Of a stretch of 64,000 nucleotides of DNA, positions 7,795-17,192 are shown in pieces (position 1 is the first letter of the stretch; each line of letters starts with the position of its first letter). Origin of the DNA: Erythrobacter aureus (GTDB lineage: Bacteria > Pseudomonadota > Alphaproteobacteria > Sphingomonadales > Sphingomonadaceae); assembly GCF_003355455.1 (NCBI RefSeq), contig NZ_CP031357.1, positions 1,342,501-1,406,500 of the forward strand. Direction: 5' to 3'. The notes under the pieces are model-generated. The model had not been told where the DNA came from. It worked only from the letters and a program-made list of their open reading frames with translations, and ran no database searches. The translations under genes and the position numbers were made by a program.

Positions 7795-8700
7795 CTAGCG
7801 TCGCTCGAGCGGGTCGGCGGGACGCGAACCGAGATTTCGGTGGATGACCGTGGGCGAAAATCCCGCCTTGCGCAAGGCCTCGGCTGCACGCTCCGCGCTA
7901 TAGACCGAGCGGTGCCGACCGCCGGTACAGCCGAAAGCGATGTTGAGATAGCTGCGTCCCTGCGCCGTATAGCGCGGCATGACTTCATGCAGCAGTTCGA
8001 TAATCCTTTCGAAAGCCGGGGCGAAAGCGGGGTCTGCGGAAATGTGATCGCCCACGGCCCTGTCCAATCCGGTTTTCTCGCGCAGCCCTTCGACCCAGTG
8101 CGGATTGTCGAGAAACCGCATGTCGAACAGCAAATCGGCCAGCGGGGGCATGCCACGGGCGAAACCGAAGCTCGAAATGGTCACGGTCATATTGCCCTCG
8201 GCATGGGCCGCAAACCGTTCACGCACGAGCTGCTGCAAATGATTGGTCGCGTAATCGGTCGTGTCGATGACGATATCGGCCCAGCGGCGCAGCGGCTCCA
8301 GCAGTTCGCGCTCTGCCTTGATCCCGTCGAGCGCAGGCCGACCGCGCGCCATCGGGTGCGGGCGCCGGGTTTCGTTGTAGCGTCGCTGCAATTCGGCACT
8401 GGAGCAATCGATAAAGAGAGCGGTGATTTCGACATCCTCCCGCGCTTCGAATTGCTTGCACATTTCGATGATTTCGGCGGGGACGAAACCGCGCGTGCGC
8501 GAATCGAAGCCGATCGCCAAGGGCGTGTCGCTGACAGTGCCGCCCTCGCTCGCGAGGAGGCCGCCGAGCAGACGGATCGGAAAATTGTCGATTGTCTCCC
8601 AGCCCAGATCCTCGAGCACTTGCAATGCGGTGGTCTTGCCCGCGCCCGACAGACCGGTGACGAGCAGGATACGCTGGGGGGGAATCGATTCGTCGGCCAT
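7795..8700 (-). CDS. rapZ: RNase adapter / nucleotide-binding protein RapZ
   Basis: A 301-residue RapZ/YvcJ protein. The P-loop is GLSGAGKT (16-23), and the C-terminal domain has the family signature FGCTGGRHRSVYSAE (about 259-273). In enterobacteria RapZ guides RNase E to glmZ RNA, setting GlmS levels; in other bacteria the family is a GTP/ATP-binding regulator tied to the PTS. glmS is present in this window at 54494, but whether the link exists here is unknown. The gene sits between hprK and the PTS genes, the standard alphaproteobacterial order. Confidence 0.95.
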   Translation of the reverse strand: MADESIPPQRILLVTGLSGAGKTTALQVLEDLGWETIDNFPIRLLGGLLASEGGTVSDTPLAIGFDSRTRGFVPAEIIEMCKQFEAREDVEITALFIDCSSAELQRRYNETRRPHPMARGRPALDGIKAERELLEPLRRWADIVIDTTDYATNHLQQLVRERFAAHAEGNMTVTISSFGFARGMPPLADLLFDMRFLDNPHWVEGLREKTGLDRAVGDHISADPAFAPAFERIIELLHEVMPRYTAQGRSYLNIAFGCTGGRHRSVYSAERAAEALRKAGFSPTVIHRNLGSRPADPLERR

Positions 8701-8712
8701 CAGCGGCGGTGC

Positions 8713-9159
8713 CTATGCGTTTTCGCGGCGTTTGGGGAGGGGCAGTCCATGCAGCGAGAGTGCATATTCCGCGCGCAATGCCTGTACCGCATCACCTGCC
8801 GCGAAGTTCAGGACGGGGACCTCCAGACCTTCTATCGAGCGCAGCGCGACGTCCAGCGGATAGCGCGGAGCTTCCGGATCGAGCTGGAGGATCAGCGCGA
8901 CGGGACCGCTGGCCACGGGCAGTTCGACGATCCCGACATTGCGCACTTCGATCAATCCCCTGATATTGGGCGGGGGAGAGGCGGTGAGGAACCCGCCCTC
9001 GCGGGCGATGCTTACCGCGTCATCGCCCACCAACATCGCCCCACGGTCGATCAGTGCCAGCGCAAGCGCCGATTTCCCGGCGCCGGGAGGCCCCGCGATC
9101 AGCAGCGCCCTGCCGCCGACGATCACGCCGGTGACATTGGCAAGAACAGTGGCGCTCAT
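8713..9159 (-). CDS. hprK: short HPr kinase/phosphorylase (C-terminal domain type)
   Basis: 148 residues: only the catalytic domain of HprK, without the N-terminal domain seen in Firmicutes. The Walker A motif is GPPGAGKS (23-30), followed by LVGDDAVSI. This short form is typical of alphaproteobacteria and is thought to phosphorylate a serine of HPr. The ATG at 9159 overlaps the chvG stop codon (ATGA). Its place between the ChvG/ChvI two-component system and rapZ/PTS ties envelope or acid signalling to PTS regulation. Confidence 0.92.
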   Translation of the reverse strand: MSATVLANVTGVIVGGRALLIAGPPGAGKSALALALIDRGAMLVGDDAVSIAREGGFLTASPPPNIRGLIEVRNVGIVELPVASGPVALILQLDPEAPRYPLDVALRSIEGLEVPVLNFAAGDAVQALRAEYALSLHGLPLPKRRENA

Positions 9160-10727
9160 CGTTTCTGAGCGGCCGGTAGGCCCAGCTTGAGACACGCGCC
9201 GGATTCGCCGTCCTCACGCGATGCGGCGATCAGCGTACCGTCATGCGCTTCGGCAATCGTGCGCGCGATGGCAAGGCCGAGACCCGAATGGTTTCCAAAA
9301 TCCTCTTCCTCGGGCCGGTCGGAATGAAAGCGCTGGAAAACCTTTTCACGCTTTTCTTCCGGAATGCCCGGCCCTTCGTCGCAGATTGCCAGCGTCACCC
9401 AATCGTCGCGGCGCGAAATGTCGGCCCAGATACGACCATTCGGAGGGGAGAAGGATACCGCATTGTCGAGCAGGTTCTGGATCACGCGTTCGAGCCGCAC
9501 GGGAACGCCCATGACCCATACCGGCCGCTCGGCCCCGGATATCTCCAGCCTGCGCCCTTCATTCTCGTCGCGCGCCTCGCGGCTTTCGAAGATCGTACAG
9601 AGCAGCCGGGCCAGATCGACCCGCTCGAACTCGGTGCGCGACATTTCGGCATCGATGCGGCTGGCATCGGAAATCTCGGTGACCAGCCGGTCGATCCGGC
9701 GCACGTCATGCGTCGCGATATCGAGCAACTGCGCGCGCAGGGCCGGGTCCTCGACCTTGCCCAGCGATTCGGTCGCGCTGCGCAAGGATGCGAGCGGGTT
9801 CTTGATTTCATGGGCCACGTCGGCGGCGAAATGTTCCACCGCATCGATCCGCTGGCGCAGCGCGGCGGTCATGTCGGATATCGAGCGGGCAAGCATGCCG
9901 ATTTCGTCTCGGCGCTGCGGCAGACGCGGAACTTCCACCTGGCGGTCGCGCCCCTGGCGGACGCGGATCGCGGCCTGCACCAGCTCGCGCAGGGGTCGCA
10001 CGATGGTTTGGGCCAGGAACAGCGATAGCAGGGTCGAGATCGCCAGCGCCAGCAGCACGATCAGCGCGACGGTTGACCGCGCCTCGCGCACGCTTTCGGT
10101 GATGTCGACCGGATTGCGCGTGAGCAGCAGCGTATCGCCGTCGAGCCCGACCGGGGCGGCGGCGTTGATGACATGGGTGCCGTCGGGTGCATCGCGCAGC
10201 ACGATCTGCGTCAGGCTCTCCTCGCGCGCGCGGCTGAGTTCGGGCCAGTCCTCCGCATCGTCGCTTTCGGGTTCGAGATAATCGGGCAGGGCGGGCGCGC
10301 CGACTACCCGGTCGAACCAGCGGTCGAGCTGCAAGGCGAAGGCGCCCTGATCCACGTCCTCTGCGCGCGGCAGGGTGAAGCTGGGCGGGGCGAGCTGGAA
10401 GCTGTCGGCCTCGAGTTTGCCGTCCGGATCGTAGACGCGCAATCGCAGGCGCTGTTCCTTGCCGATCTGGATCAGCAAGGCTTCCTGGCGCTGGGGTGTC
10501 GCCCCGGCCAGCGCTTCGGCGGTGATCTGCGCTTCGACCAGTGCGAGCTTGAAGCGCTCGTCGAGCAATTGTTTGCGATAGGCATCGACATAGATCACCC
10601 CGCCGCCCAACAGGACCAGCGGTAGGACATTGACGAAGAGGATGCGGCTGGTGAGTGAAAGCCGCCGCGACCAGCGCAGCTTTTCGAGCCGCGGATCGCC
10701 TTTGAGCACGCTGCCGGTTTCGGACAT
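9156..10727 (-). CDS. chvG: membrane sensor histidine kinase ChvG (ExoS family)
   Basis: 523 residues: TM1 about 29-46, a periplasmic sensor region about 50-218, TM2 about 219-239, HAMP about 240-295, and a HisKA domain with phospho-acceptor H306 in DVAHEIKNPLASLRSATES. The HATPase domain carries an N-box (NLLDNAVSFSP), DEGPGIP and SGLGLAIART. ChvG/ExoS senses acid or envelope conditions and phosphorylates ChvI. The gene follows chvI by 17 bases and overlaps hprK. The layout chvI-chvG-hprK next to pckA is a conserved alphaproteobacterial locus, which supports the assignment. Confidence 0.93.
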   Translation of the reverse strand: MSETGSVLKGDPRLEKLRWSRRLSLTSRILFVNVLPLVLLGGGVIYVDAYRKQLLDERFKLALVEAQITAEALAGATPQRQEALLIQIGKEQRLRLRVYDPDGKLEADSFQLAPPSFTLPRAEDVDQGAFALQLDRWFDRVVGAPALPDYLEPESDDAEDWPELSRAREESLTQIVLRDAPDGTHVINAAAPVGLDGDTLLLTRNPVDITESVREARSTVALIVLLALAISTLLSLFLAQTIVRPLRELVQAAIRVRQGRDRQVEVPRLPQRRDEIGMLARSISDMTAALRQRIDAVEHFAADVAHEIKNPLASLRSATESLGKVEDPALRAQLLDIATHDVRRIDRLVTEISDASRIDAEMSRTEFERVDLARLLCTIFESREARDENEGRRLEISGAERPVWVMGVPVRLERVIQNLLDNAVSFSPPNGRIWADISRRDDWVTLAICDEGPGIPEEKREKVFQRFHSDRPEEEDFGNHSGLGLAIARTIAEAHDGTLIAASREDGESGACLKLGLPAAQKR

Positions 10728-10744
10728 GGTTTCCGCGCTCCGTC

Positions 10745-11500
10745 TCAGCCTTCGTTGAAGCTGTAGCCCGCGCCGTAGAGGGTCTCGATCGCGGAAAAGG
10801 TCGGGTCGATGCTGCGGAACTTACGGCGCATGCGTTTGATGTGGCTGTCGACGGTGCGGTCGTCGACGAAGACATCGTCGGGATAGGCCGCGTCCATCAA
10901 CTGGTTGCGGCTCTTGATAACGCCCGGACGTGCGGCCAGCGCCTCGAGCAACAGGAATTCGGTTACCGTCAATGACACCGCCTGCCCGCCCCAGGTCACG
11001 TGGTGGCGCGCCGGATCCATGAACAGCCGCCCGCGCTCGAGCACTTCGCCCGGCTTGTCGTCGAACTGTTCGGACAGCAGCAGCGGATGATCGCCGCCGC
11101 TGCGGCGCAGGATCGCGCGGATGCGCGCCAGCAGCAGGCGCAGGCTAAAGGGCTTGGCGATATAATCGTCCGCGCCCATTTCGAATCCGGCCTCCTCGTC
11201 GGTTTCGTCATCCTTGCTGGTCAGGAAGATCACCGGCAGCGGGGACTGTTCGCGCAGGCGGCGAAGCAGTTCCATCCCGTCCATCTTGGGCATTTTGATA
11301 TCGAAGATCGCCAGATCGGGCGGGTTCGACAACAAGGCGCCCAGCGCCGCTTCGCCATCCGAATAGACCCGCGTGTCGAAACCTTCGGCCTGCAGGGCGA
11401 TCGAAACTGTAGTGAGAATGTTGCGATCATCGTCGACCAGCGCGATGACTGTCCGGTTTTCCTCGCCCGCAGGCATGGATTCTGGCCCTGTGCTTTCCAT
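10745..11500 (-). CDS. chvI: OmpR-family response regulator ChvI
   Basis: 251 residues. The receiver domain (about 17-135) has the acidic pair in LVDDDRNI, phospho-acceptor D67 in LAIFDIKMPKMDG and the lysine in DDYIAKPFSLR. The C-terminal winged helix (about 150-250) includes RNQLMDAAYPDDVFVDDRTV and SHIKRMRRKFR. The start chosen is the ATG at 11500; an in-frame frame extension reaches 11560, and an ATG at 11476 would also keep the receiver domain. It is divergent from pckA across 180 bases; in Agrobacterium and relatives ChvG/ChvI activates pckA, so control here is plausible. Confidence 0.92.
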   Translation of the reverse strand: MESTGPESMPAGEENRTVIALVDDDRNILTTVSIALQAEGFDTRVYSDGEAALGALLSNPPDLAIFDIKMPKMDGMELLRRLREQSPLPVIFLTSKDDETDEEAGFEMGADDYIAKPFSLRLLLARIRAILRRSGGDHPLLLSEQFDDKPGEVLERGRLFMDPARHHVTWGGQAVSLTVTEFLLLEALAARPGVIKSRNQLMDAAYPDDVFVDDRTVDSHIKRMRRKFRSIDPTFSAIETLYGAGYSFNEG

Positions 11501-11680
11501 CGTTTGGTGACTAGCCCTATTGTCGTGGCAAAACAACGCGGCGCTGTTCCACAGCGGCACTCAATGCCGGGCCGCAATTTGACGCAACGGCGTGGGACGA
11601 CTATTGGCCATCGGGAAGGCCGCGCATTCGTATGCGAAGGCGATTCCCGGACGAACCCGCATCATGCGCTGGAGGATTCA

Positions 11681-13279
11681 GTGACCTTTCCGCTTTCCCA
11701 CTCGCTTGCCGCGCAGGGCATCGAGACCACTGCCACCATTCATCCCAATCTGACCTCGGAAGAGCTGACCGCCGCCGCTCTGGACAATGGCGAGGGTCGC
11801 CGCGCCAAAGACGGCCCGCTGGTCGTCGAAACCGGCAAGCACACCGGACGCAGCGCGAAGGACAAGTTCATCGTCCGCGATGCCGAAACCGAAGATACGG
11901 TGTGGTGGGACAACAATGCTTCCATGACGAGCGAGCATTTCGCCGCACTCAAGGAGGACTTCCTCGAGGCCGTTGCCGAGAAGTCGGACCTTTACGTCGC
12001 CGATCTGTTCGGTGGTTCGCAGCCCGAATATCGCGTCAATGTGCGCGTCATCAACGAGCTTGCCTGGCACAACCAGTTCATCCGCACGCTGCTGGTTCGC
12101 CCGACCGAGGCGGAACTCGACGGTTTCGTGCCTGAATACACGATCATCGATCTGCCGACCTTCCGCGCCGATCCGGAACGTCACGGCTGCCGCAGCGAAA
12201 CCGTGATTGCGGTGAACCTGTCTGAAAAGCTGATCCTCATCGGCGGCACTAAATATGCCGGCGAAATGAAGAAAAGCGTCTTCGGCATCCTCAACTATCT
12301 TCTGCCGGCCAAGGGCGTCATGCCGATGCACTGTTCGGCCAATATCGGCCCCGACGGCAAGAGCGCGGTGTTCTTCGGCCTGTCGGGCACCGGCAAGACG
12401 ACGCTTTCGGCCGATGCCAGCCGCACGCTGATCGGCGATGACGAACATGGCTGGTCGGACACGGCGGTCTTCAACTTCGAGGGCGGCTGCTATGCCAAGA
12501 TGATTCGCCTCAACCCCGAGGCGGAGCCGGAAATCTACGCCACCACCAAGATGGAAGGCACCGTGCTCGAAAACGTGGTGATGAACGATGCGGGCGAGAT
12601 CGATCTCGACGATAACAGCCTCGCCGAAAACACCCGCGGCGCCTATCCGCTGTCCTCGATTCCGAATACCTCGGAAGAGAATATGGGGCCGCCGCCGTCC
12701 AACGTCATCATGCTGACCGCCGATGCCTTCGGCGTGCTCCCCCCGATCGCGCGGCTGACGCCCGACCAGGCGATGTACCACTTCCTGTCGGGCTATACGG
12801 CGAAGGTGGCCGGCACAGAAATCGGCGTGACCGAACCCGAAGCGACCTTCAGCACCTGCTTCGGTGCCCCTTTCATGCCGCGTCACCCAAGCGTTTACGG
12901 CAATTTGCTGAAAGAACGTATCGCGAAGGGCGAGGTCGCCTGCTGGCTGGTCAATACCGGTTGGACCGGCGGCAAATACGGCACTGGCAATCGCATGCCG
13001 ATCAAGGCCACCCGCGCGCTGCTTAACGCCGCGCTCGACGGCAGCCTGAACAATGCGGAATTCCGCAAGGATCCGAATTTCGGTTTCGACGTGCCGGTGA
13101 GTGTGGACGGTGTGGAGGATGCCATTCTCGACCCGCGTTCGACCTGGGCCGACAAGGACGAATACGACCGCACGGCGGCCAAGCTGGTCCAGCTCTTCGT
13201 TGACAATTTCGAGCCTTTCGCCGCGCATGTCGATCAGGGTGTGCGCGATGCGGCACCGACCACGGCAGTAGCTGCCTGA
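11681..13279 (+). CDS. pckA: phosphoenolpyruvate carboxykinase (ATP)
   Basis: PckA converts oxaloacetate to PEP with ATP, the entry step of gluconeogenesis. The 532-residue length is typical. The P-loop is FFGLSGTGKTTLS (about 231-243), with the metal-binding motif LIGDDEHGW and the substrate region KYAGEMKKSVFGILN. The start is GTG at 11681, placed five bases after a strong GGAGGA ribosome-binding site; an upstream ATG in frame would add a long unrelated extension antisense to chvI. A rho-independent terminator follows at 13325. Its location next to chvI/chvG is conserved in alphaproteobacteria. Confidence 0.96.
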   Translation: MTFPLSHSLAAQGIETTATIHPNLTSEELTAAALDNGEGRRAKDGPLVVETGKHTGRSAKDKFIVRDAETEDTVWWDNNASMTSEHFAALKEDFLEAVAEKSDLYVADLFGGSQPEYRVNVRVINELAWHNQFIRTLLVRPTEAELDGFVPEYTIIDLPTFRADPERHGCRSETVIAVNLSEKLILIGGTKYAGEMKKSVFGILNYLLPAKGVMPMHCSANIGPDGKSAVFFGLSGTGKTTLSADASRTLIGDDEHGWSDTAVFNFEGGCYAKMIRLNPEAEPEIYATTKMEGTVLENVVMNDAGEIDLDDNSLAENTRGAYPLSSIPNTSEENMGPPPSNVIMLTADAFGVLPPIARLTPDQAMYHFLSGYTAKVAGTEIGVTEPEATFSTCFGAPFMPRHPSVYGNLLKERIAKGEVACWLVNTGWTGGKYGTGNRMPIKATRALLNAALDGSLNNAEFRKDPNFGFDVPVSVDGVEDAILDPRSTWADKDEYDRTAAKLVQLFVDNFEPFAAHVDQGVRDAAPTTAVAA

Positions 13280-13324
13280 CCAAATCGGCTCCGCCAGAGG
13301 AGCCCATGAGTTGGAGAGGAGACC

Positions 13325-13360
13325 CCCGGCCGCGAGCAATCGCGGACCGGGGGTTTTGCC
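13325..13360 (+). terminator. rho-independent terminator of pckA
   Basis: A GC-rich hairpin (CCCCCGGCCGCGA, loop GCAA, TCGCGGACCGGGGG) is followed by TTTTG. It lies 46 bases after the pckA stop and before the convergent gene end at 13401. Confidence 0.85.
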
Positions 13361-13400
13361 GAATGGATGGCCTGCGCGAACGTGCGTTCACCGAATGCGG

Positions 13401-14981
13401 TTAGGTGCTTTCTTCTTCGCCGTCCTCGGCCTCTTCGGTGTTGTCGTCCGCGACCGCTTCGAGTGTGCCGGTCAGGTCGATCATCGGGCCGGGGTGCCAT
13501 TCAGTTCCTTCCGCAACCTCGGCCAGTTCCTCCAGATAGCGCTGAGCTTCGCGCGCAAGCGGGCCGCCATGCGGATTGGCCGCCACCGGATCGAGGCTGC
13601 TGCGGGCGATGGCGATCTTGCCCTCGCTGGCCTGCATGAGCCCCTTGTTCATCGCGAGGCCCTGGTCGAACAGCGCAAGCTGCGACGCGCGCTCGAGCGC
13701 ATGTCGCGCGGTTTCATTCGGTTCCACGCCGCGCTCGACGAAGCTGCGGTAGTAATAGATCAGCGGTATCGGATGATCCTGCTCGATCCTGTTGAGGGCG
13801 GAGAAGGGCTGCATTGCCACGCCGTAGGCAGCATCCGGGTCTTCGGTGTCCTCGGCCTTTCCGAAAAGCGCGTAGCCTTTCTGGATCAGCGCGTTCTTTA
13901 CCGTTGGATCGATTGCCAGCGCGGCATCGGCTGCAGCAATGGCCTCATCGTAATTGCCGGCATCGAACTCGGCTTCCGCCAGCGTCGCGAGCACTGCGGG
14001 ATCGTCCGGGAATTCGGCGGCGACCTCGCGCAGGTCGGGCAGTAGTTCGAGCGCGTCTTCGCGCGACACGCCGCGCTGCAAACGAATGCGGAACGGCATA
14101 ACCTCCCCTTCGCCTTCCGACAGCTTACGCACCCGGACCGGAGCCGTCTGGAGCGCGTCGGCCCCGAGGTCCCATACCTTCATTCTGCGCTGACGGAGGT
14201 AACGGTCGAGGTCTTTCTGAAGTTCGTCGAAATCGCCGAAGGCCTGGTTGGCCGCCTCGACCTGGTCGGTGCCACGCGTGATCGCGACGAGGTACTGCCC
14301 GAGTTGCCCGCGACGATCTTCGGCGAAATAGAGGTAATGGTACAGCAGCCAGGCACGACCGTAAAAGGCGTCGTATCGCTTGCTGCGGTTCTTTCTGTAG
14401 AGTTCCGGATCGATCAGTTCGCGAACGCTGACATCCTTGGCGTGGAAGAGTTCGCCGGCCCGATGGCGAGCCGGGCCGCCGATCGAGATACCGCCATCCT
14501 TTTCGAACTTCGCCGATGCATAGAATTCCGCCGCACCTTCGTTGACCCAGCGCGGCAACGCATAGGGCGAATTCGACATAAGGTAATGGTGCGCATACTC
14601 ATGCAGCAGGATAGTGACCGAAAAGTCCGTCCGCTGCTTGTACATACGGATATCGGGCACGAAAGCCCGCGAAGCCCCGGCACGCGAGAGATAGAAACCC
14701 GAGACATTGTTCGCGCCCTCGCCAAGGAGTTTGCGGACCTTGTTCTCGCTGCCGACCACGAAGATGGTCACGCGGTTCGACGGGCTGGGTTTTGTGTCTT
14801 CTCGTATGTTCAACACGTTCAAGGCTGCGTGATAGCGTTCCAGCGCTTCGCCGAATTCCTGCACGTCTTGCCAGCGATCGTCGGCATAGACGACGAAATG
14901 GTCCGATTCCGCCACATACCAATCGGCCTGCGCGGGAACCGCGAAGACCAAGCTTGCAAGGAGAAGTAGAACCCTTTTCAT
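13401..14981 (-). CDS. secreted zinc-peptidase-like protein with TPR domain
   Basis: 526 residues. A cleavable signal peptide (MKRVLLLLASLVFAVPAQA, about 1-19) exports it. A gluzincin-type zinc site is present: HEYAHH (127-132) and, 16 residues on, WVNEGAAEFYA with E148, resembling DUF1570-like secreted metallopeptidases. The C-terminal half has tetratricopeptide helices (about 330-395, EAEFDAGNYDEAIAAADAAL) and an acidic tail. Start: ATG at 14981 (a TTG precedes it). Both metal histidines, the catalytic Glu and the downstream Glu are present, so catalysis is possible. Substrate unknown. Confidence 0.8.
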   Translation of the reverse strand: MKRVLLLLASLVFAVPAQADWYVAESDHFVVYADDRWQDVQEFGEALERYHAALNVLNIREDTKPSPSNRVTIFVVGSENKVRKLLGEGANNVSGFYLSRAGASRAFVPDIRMYKQRTDFSVTILLHEYAHHYLMSNSPYALPRWVNEGAAEFYASAKFEKDGGISIGGPARHRAGELFHAKDVSVRELIDPELYRKNRSKRYDAFYGRAWLLYHYLYFAEDRRGQLGQYLVAITRGTDQVEAANQAFGDFDELQKDLDRYLRQRRMKVWDLGADALQTAPVRVRKLSEGEGEVMPFRIRLQRGVSREDALELLPDLREVAAEFPDDPAVLATLAEAEFDAGNYDEAIAAADAALAIDPTVKNALIQKGYALFGKAEDTEDPDAAYGVAMQPFSALNRIEQDHPIPLIYYYRSFVERGVEPNETARHALERASQLALFDQGLAMNKGLMQASEGKIAIARSSLDPVAANPHGGPLAREAQRYLEELAEVAEGTEWHPGPMIDLTGTLEAVADDNTEEAEDGEEEST

Positions 14982-15055
14982 CAAATCGACCCCTAAAATC
15001 CAATCGGGCCGACCATTGCATGATGATTTCAGCGATTGAAGTCCTAATATGAAGT

Positions 15056-16909
15056 CTAGCTGCTATTTTTTGCAATATAGCGGCCTACATTCTTCTCCAG
15101 AACGTCCATCGGAACATTGCCGCCCAGCACAACGGCATCGTTGAATGCCTTGAAGTCGTATGCTGTGCCCAATTCTCGCTGCGCGCGAGCGCGTTGGTCG
15201 ACGATACGGCTGTGGCCGAGCTTGTAGCCGGTCGCCTGGCCCGGCCAGCTGCAATAGCGGTCGACTTCGCTTTCGACCCCGGCAGGCTTGCTGCCATTGC
15301 GTGTGACGAAGAAATCGACCGCCTTGGCGCGGCTCCAGCCCTTGGCGTGGAGGCCAGTATCGACCACCATCCGGCAGGCGCGGAAGGCGAGGCTTTGCAG
15401 GTAACCCAGACGCCCGACGGTGAAATCGTCATAGGCGCCCAGTTCGTCGGCCATCTGTTCGCCGTAAAGCGCCCAGCCTTCACTGAAGGGATTGAAGGCG
15501 AGGATTGAGCGGATCAGCGGCAGGCGGTTCGAATATTCGCCCTCCCACACATGGCCCGGAATGGTCTCGTGATAGGTCAGATCGGCCAGGTCGTATTTGC
15601 GGTGCAGATCCGTGGTCCTGAGGTTGATCCAGAAACGTCCGGGGATCGTCCCGTCCTTGCTGCCCGCGCCGCCATAGGCGCCCGGCGCGCCGACTTCCTC
15701 TGCGGGCGGGATACGGCGCACCTCCATGTTCGGATCGACCAGCGTATTGAAGGCGCGCGGCATCTGCGCCTTGATCCATTCGACCCGTTCGGCGATGAAA
15801 TCCATGATCTCCGCACGGCCCGGATCGCCCTCGGCGAACTGGTAGCGCGGGTCCTGCGACAGCGCTTGCATGCGTTCGCCCACCGTGCCGCTGGTATAGC
15901 CGATATCGCGCAGGATCGGGTCCATGCGCGCATGCAGCGCGTCGAGTTCCTCCAGACCCTGCCGATGCACTTCGTCGGGTGTCAGGCGTGTGGTTGTGCT
16001 CGACCGCAAGGCCCAGCCATAGAATGCGTCGCCATGGGGGCGCGCGGATATGCCGGGATCGTCCGTCGCCACGGCTCGCTCGGCGCGCAGTTCCTCGAGC
16101 TGGCGGGTCAGCGCTTCGGCGATCGGGCCAGCTTCGATGCTCTTCGCGCGGTTGGCGTGGCTTTCCGGCATGCCCTTGGCCGCCAGCTTCGCGCGCAGAT
16201 CGTCGGCGAAAAGCTCGCCCTTTCCGGCGCTGGCGATGGTCTGTTCCATCTGGCGAAGCGCCTTGTCGAGCAGGAAGGAAGGCGGCACCACGCCCATGCC
16301 CCGGGCCGCGCGAATGCGTGCAAGTTCACCACCGAACACAGCGGGCATCTGTTCCATCCGCTCGATATAGGCATCGGCATCGTCGCCATTTTCGACCTTG
16401 TGGTTCGATTGCATGAACCGTGGCAGGGCGAGATATTCGCCGACATTCTGAATCACGACATAGGGTGCGGTGCGCCAGTTGCCGACGGGCGTATCGCCAT
16501 AGGGCAGGGCAAAGCCGTCGAGAGCCAGATCGTAGGCGCTTTCGACCACGTCGAGGCTGGTCAGCGTGTCGCTGTCGAGCCCTTCACGCGGGAAAGCGCG
16601 GACGCGGGCGAGATCCTCGCGCAGGGTGGCGGCATAGGTTTGCTGACCCTCGGGCGACTGGTCCTCGAGCCTGCCGCGCAGGTAAGCATATCGCCCGGTG
16701 TCGACCCCCAGCGCCGTCGCGCGTTCGGGTTCGTGTTCGAGCAGGTTATACCCCACGACTTCGAGCAGACGCTGCGCCCCGATCGAGCGCGCCTGCGATA
16801 TGGCCTCGGGCCGGGCCGTGGCGGCGCATCCGGAAAGTGCGAGGGCGGACGTCGCGCCGAGACCGGCAAGGGCTTGGCGACGGGTGATGGCTGTGCTGGC
16901 AATAGTCAT
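15056..16909 (-). CDS. DUF885 family secreted protein (M2/M32-like predicted metallopeptidase)
   Basis: 617 residues. The N-terminus combines a twin-arginine signal (TRRQALAGLG, about 10-19) and a lipobox (LALSGC, Cys about 28), so it is probably a Tat-exported lipoprotein. The DUF885 core has the zinc-like motif YHETIPGH and, downstream, the conserved EGWALYGEQM. Family members are putative carboxypeptidase-like hydrolases; no substrate is established. The frame remains open far upstream, but the Tat/lipoprotein N-terminus fixes the start at 16909. Divergent from a small membrane-protein gene at 16964. Confidence 0.88.
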   Translation of the reverse strand: MTIASTAITRRQALAGLGATSALALSGCAATARPEAISQARSIGAQRLLEVVGYNLLEHEPERATALGVDTGRYAYLRGRLEDQSPEGQQTYAATLREDLARVRAFPREGLDSDTLTSLDVVESAYDLALDGFALPYGDTPVGNWRTAPYVVIQNVGEYLALPRFMQSNHKVENGDDADAYIERMEQMPAVFGGELARIRAARGMGVVPPSFLLDKALRQMEQTIASAGKGELFADDLRAKLAAKGMPESHANRAKSIEAGPIAEALTRQLEELRAERAVATDDPGISARPHGDAFYGWALRSSTTTRLTPDEVHRQGLEELDALHARMDPILRDIGYTSGTVGERMQALSQDPRYQFAEGDPGRAEIMDFIAERVEWIKAQMPRAFNTLVDPNMEVRRIPPAEEVGAPGAYGGAGSKDGTIPGRFWINLRTTDLHRKYDLADLTYHETIPGHVWEGEYSNRLPLIRSILAFNPFSEGWALYGEQMADELGAYDDFTVGRLGYLQSLAFRACRMVVDTGLHAKGWSRAKAVDFFVTRNGSKPAGVESEVDRYCSWPGQATGYKLGHSRIVDQRARAQRELGTAYDFKAFNDAVVLGGNVPMDVLEKNVGRYIAKNSS

Positions 16910-16963
16910 GCGCGCGGGTGTGCTTCGCACGCGCGGGGCTGTCAAATACCGTGCAAGCTGCGT

Positions 16964-17185
16964 ATGGCGACGCGCATGCTCGATGCCGTGCTCTCGATAA
17001 CCGTTCTCGCCGCGATCCTGCTGATCATCGGCGCCTTTTTTCTGTGGCGCCGCACAGGCAATGTGAAGAATGCGCTGTTGATGGTGCTGCTGGCTGCCGT
17101 GGCGCTGATGAATGTCGCGATCTGGACGCTGCCCGATGCGGGCGGCGAGGCGCCGCTCGACAGGCTCGAGCAGGGCGCCCGCTAG
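16964..17185 (+). CDS. small two-helix membrane protein, function unknown
   Basis: 73 residues with two predicted membrane helices (about 8-27 and 37-55) joined by a basic WRRTGNVKN turn, and a short acidic tail. Start MATRMLDAVLSITVLA at 16964, with a second in-frame ATG four codons later. It is transcribed away from the DUF885 gene, 54 bases apart, and converges with the TonB-like gene that ends at 17193. The hydrophobic pattern and clean boundaries support a real gene; the family is not recognised. Confidence 0.65.
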   Translation: MATRMLDAVLSITVLAAILLIIGAFFLWRRTGNVKNALLMVLLAAVALMNVAIWTLPDAGGEAPLDRLEQGAR

Positions 17186-17192
17186 CTGCGGT

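Noticed and set aside
7023..8156. HPr as C-terminal part of a large fused protein
   Set aside because: The open frame upstream of HPr is antisense-like over EIIA and rapZ; the TTG at 7301 with its overlap to the EIIA stop gives a normal-length HPr.
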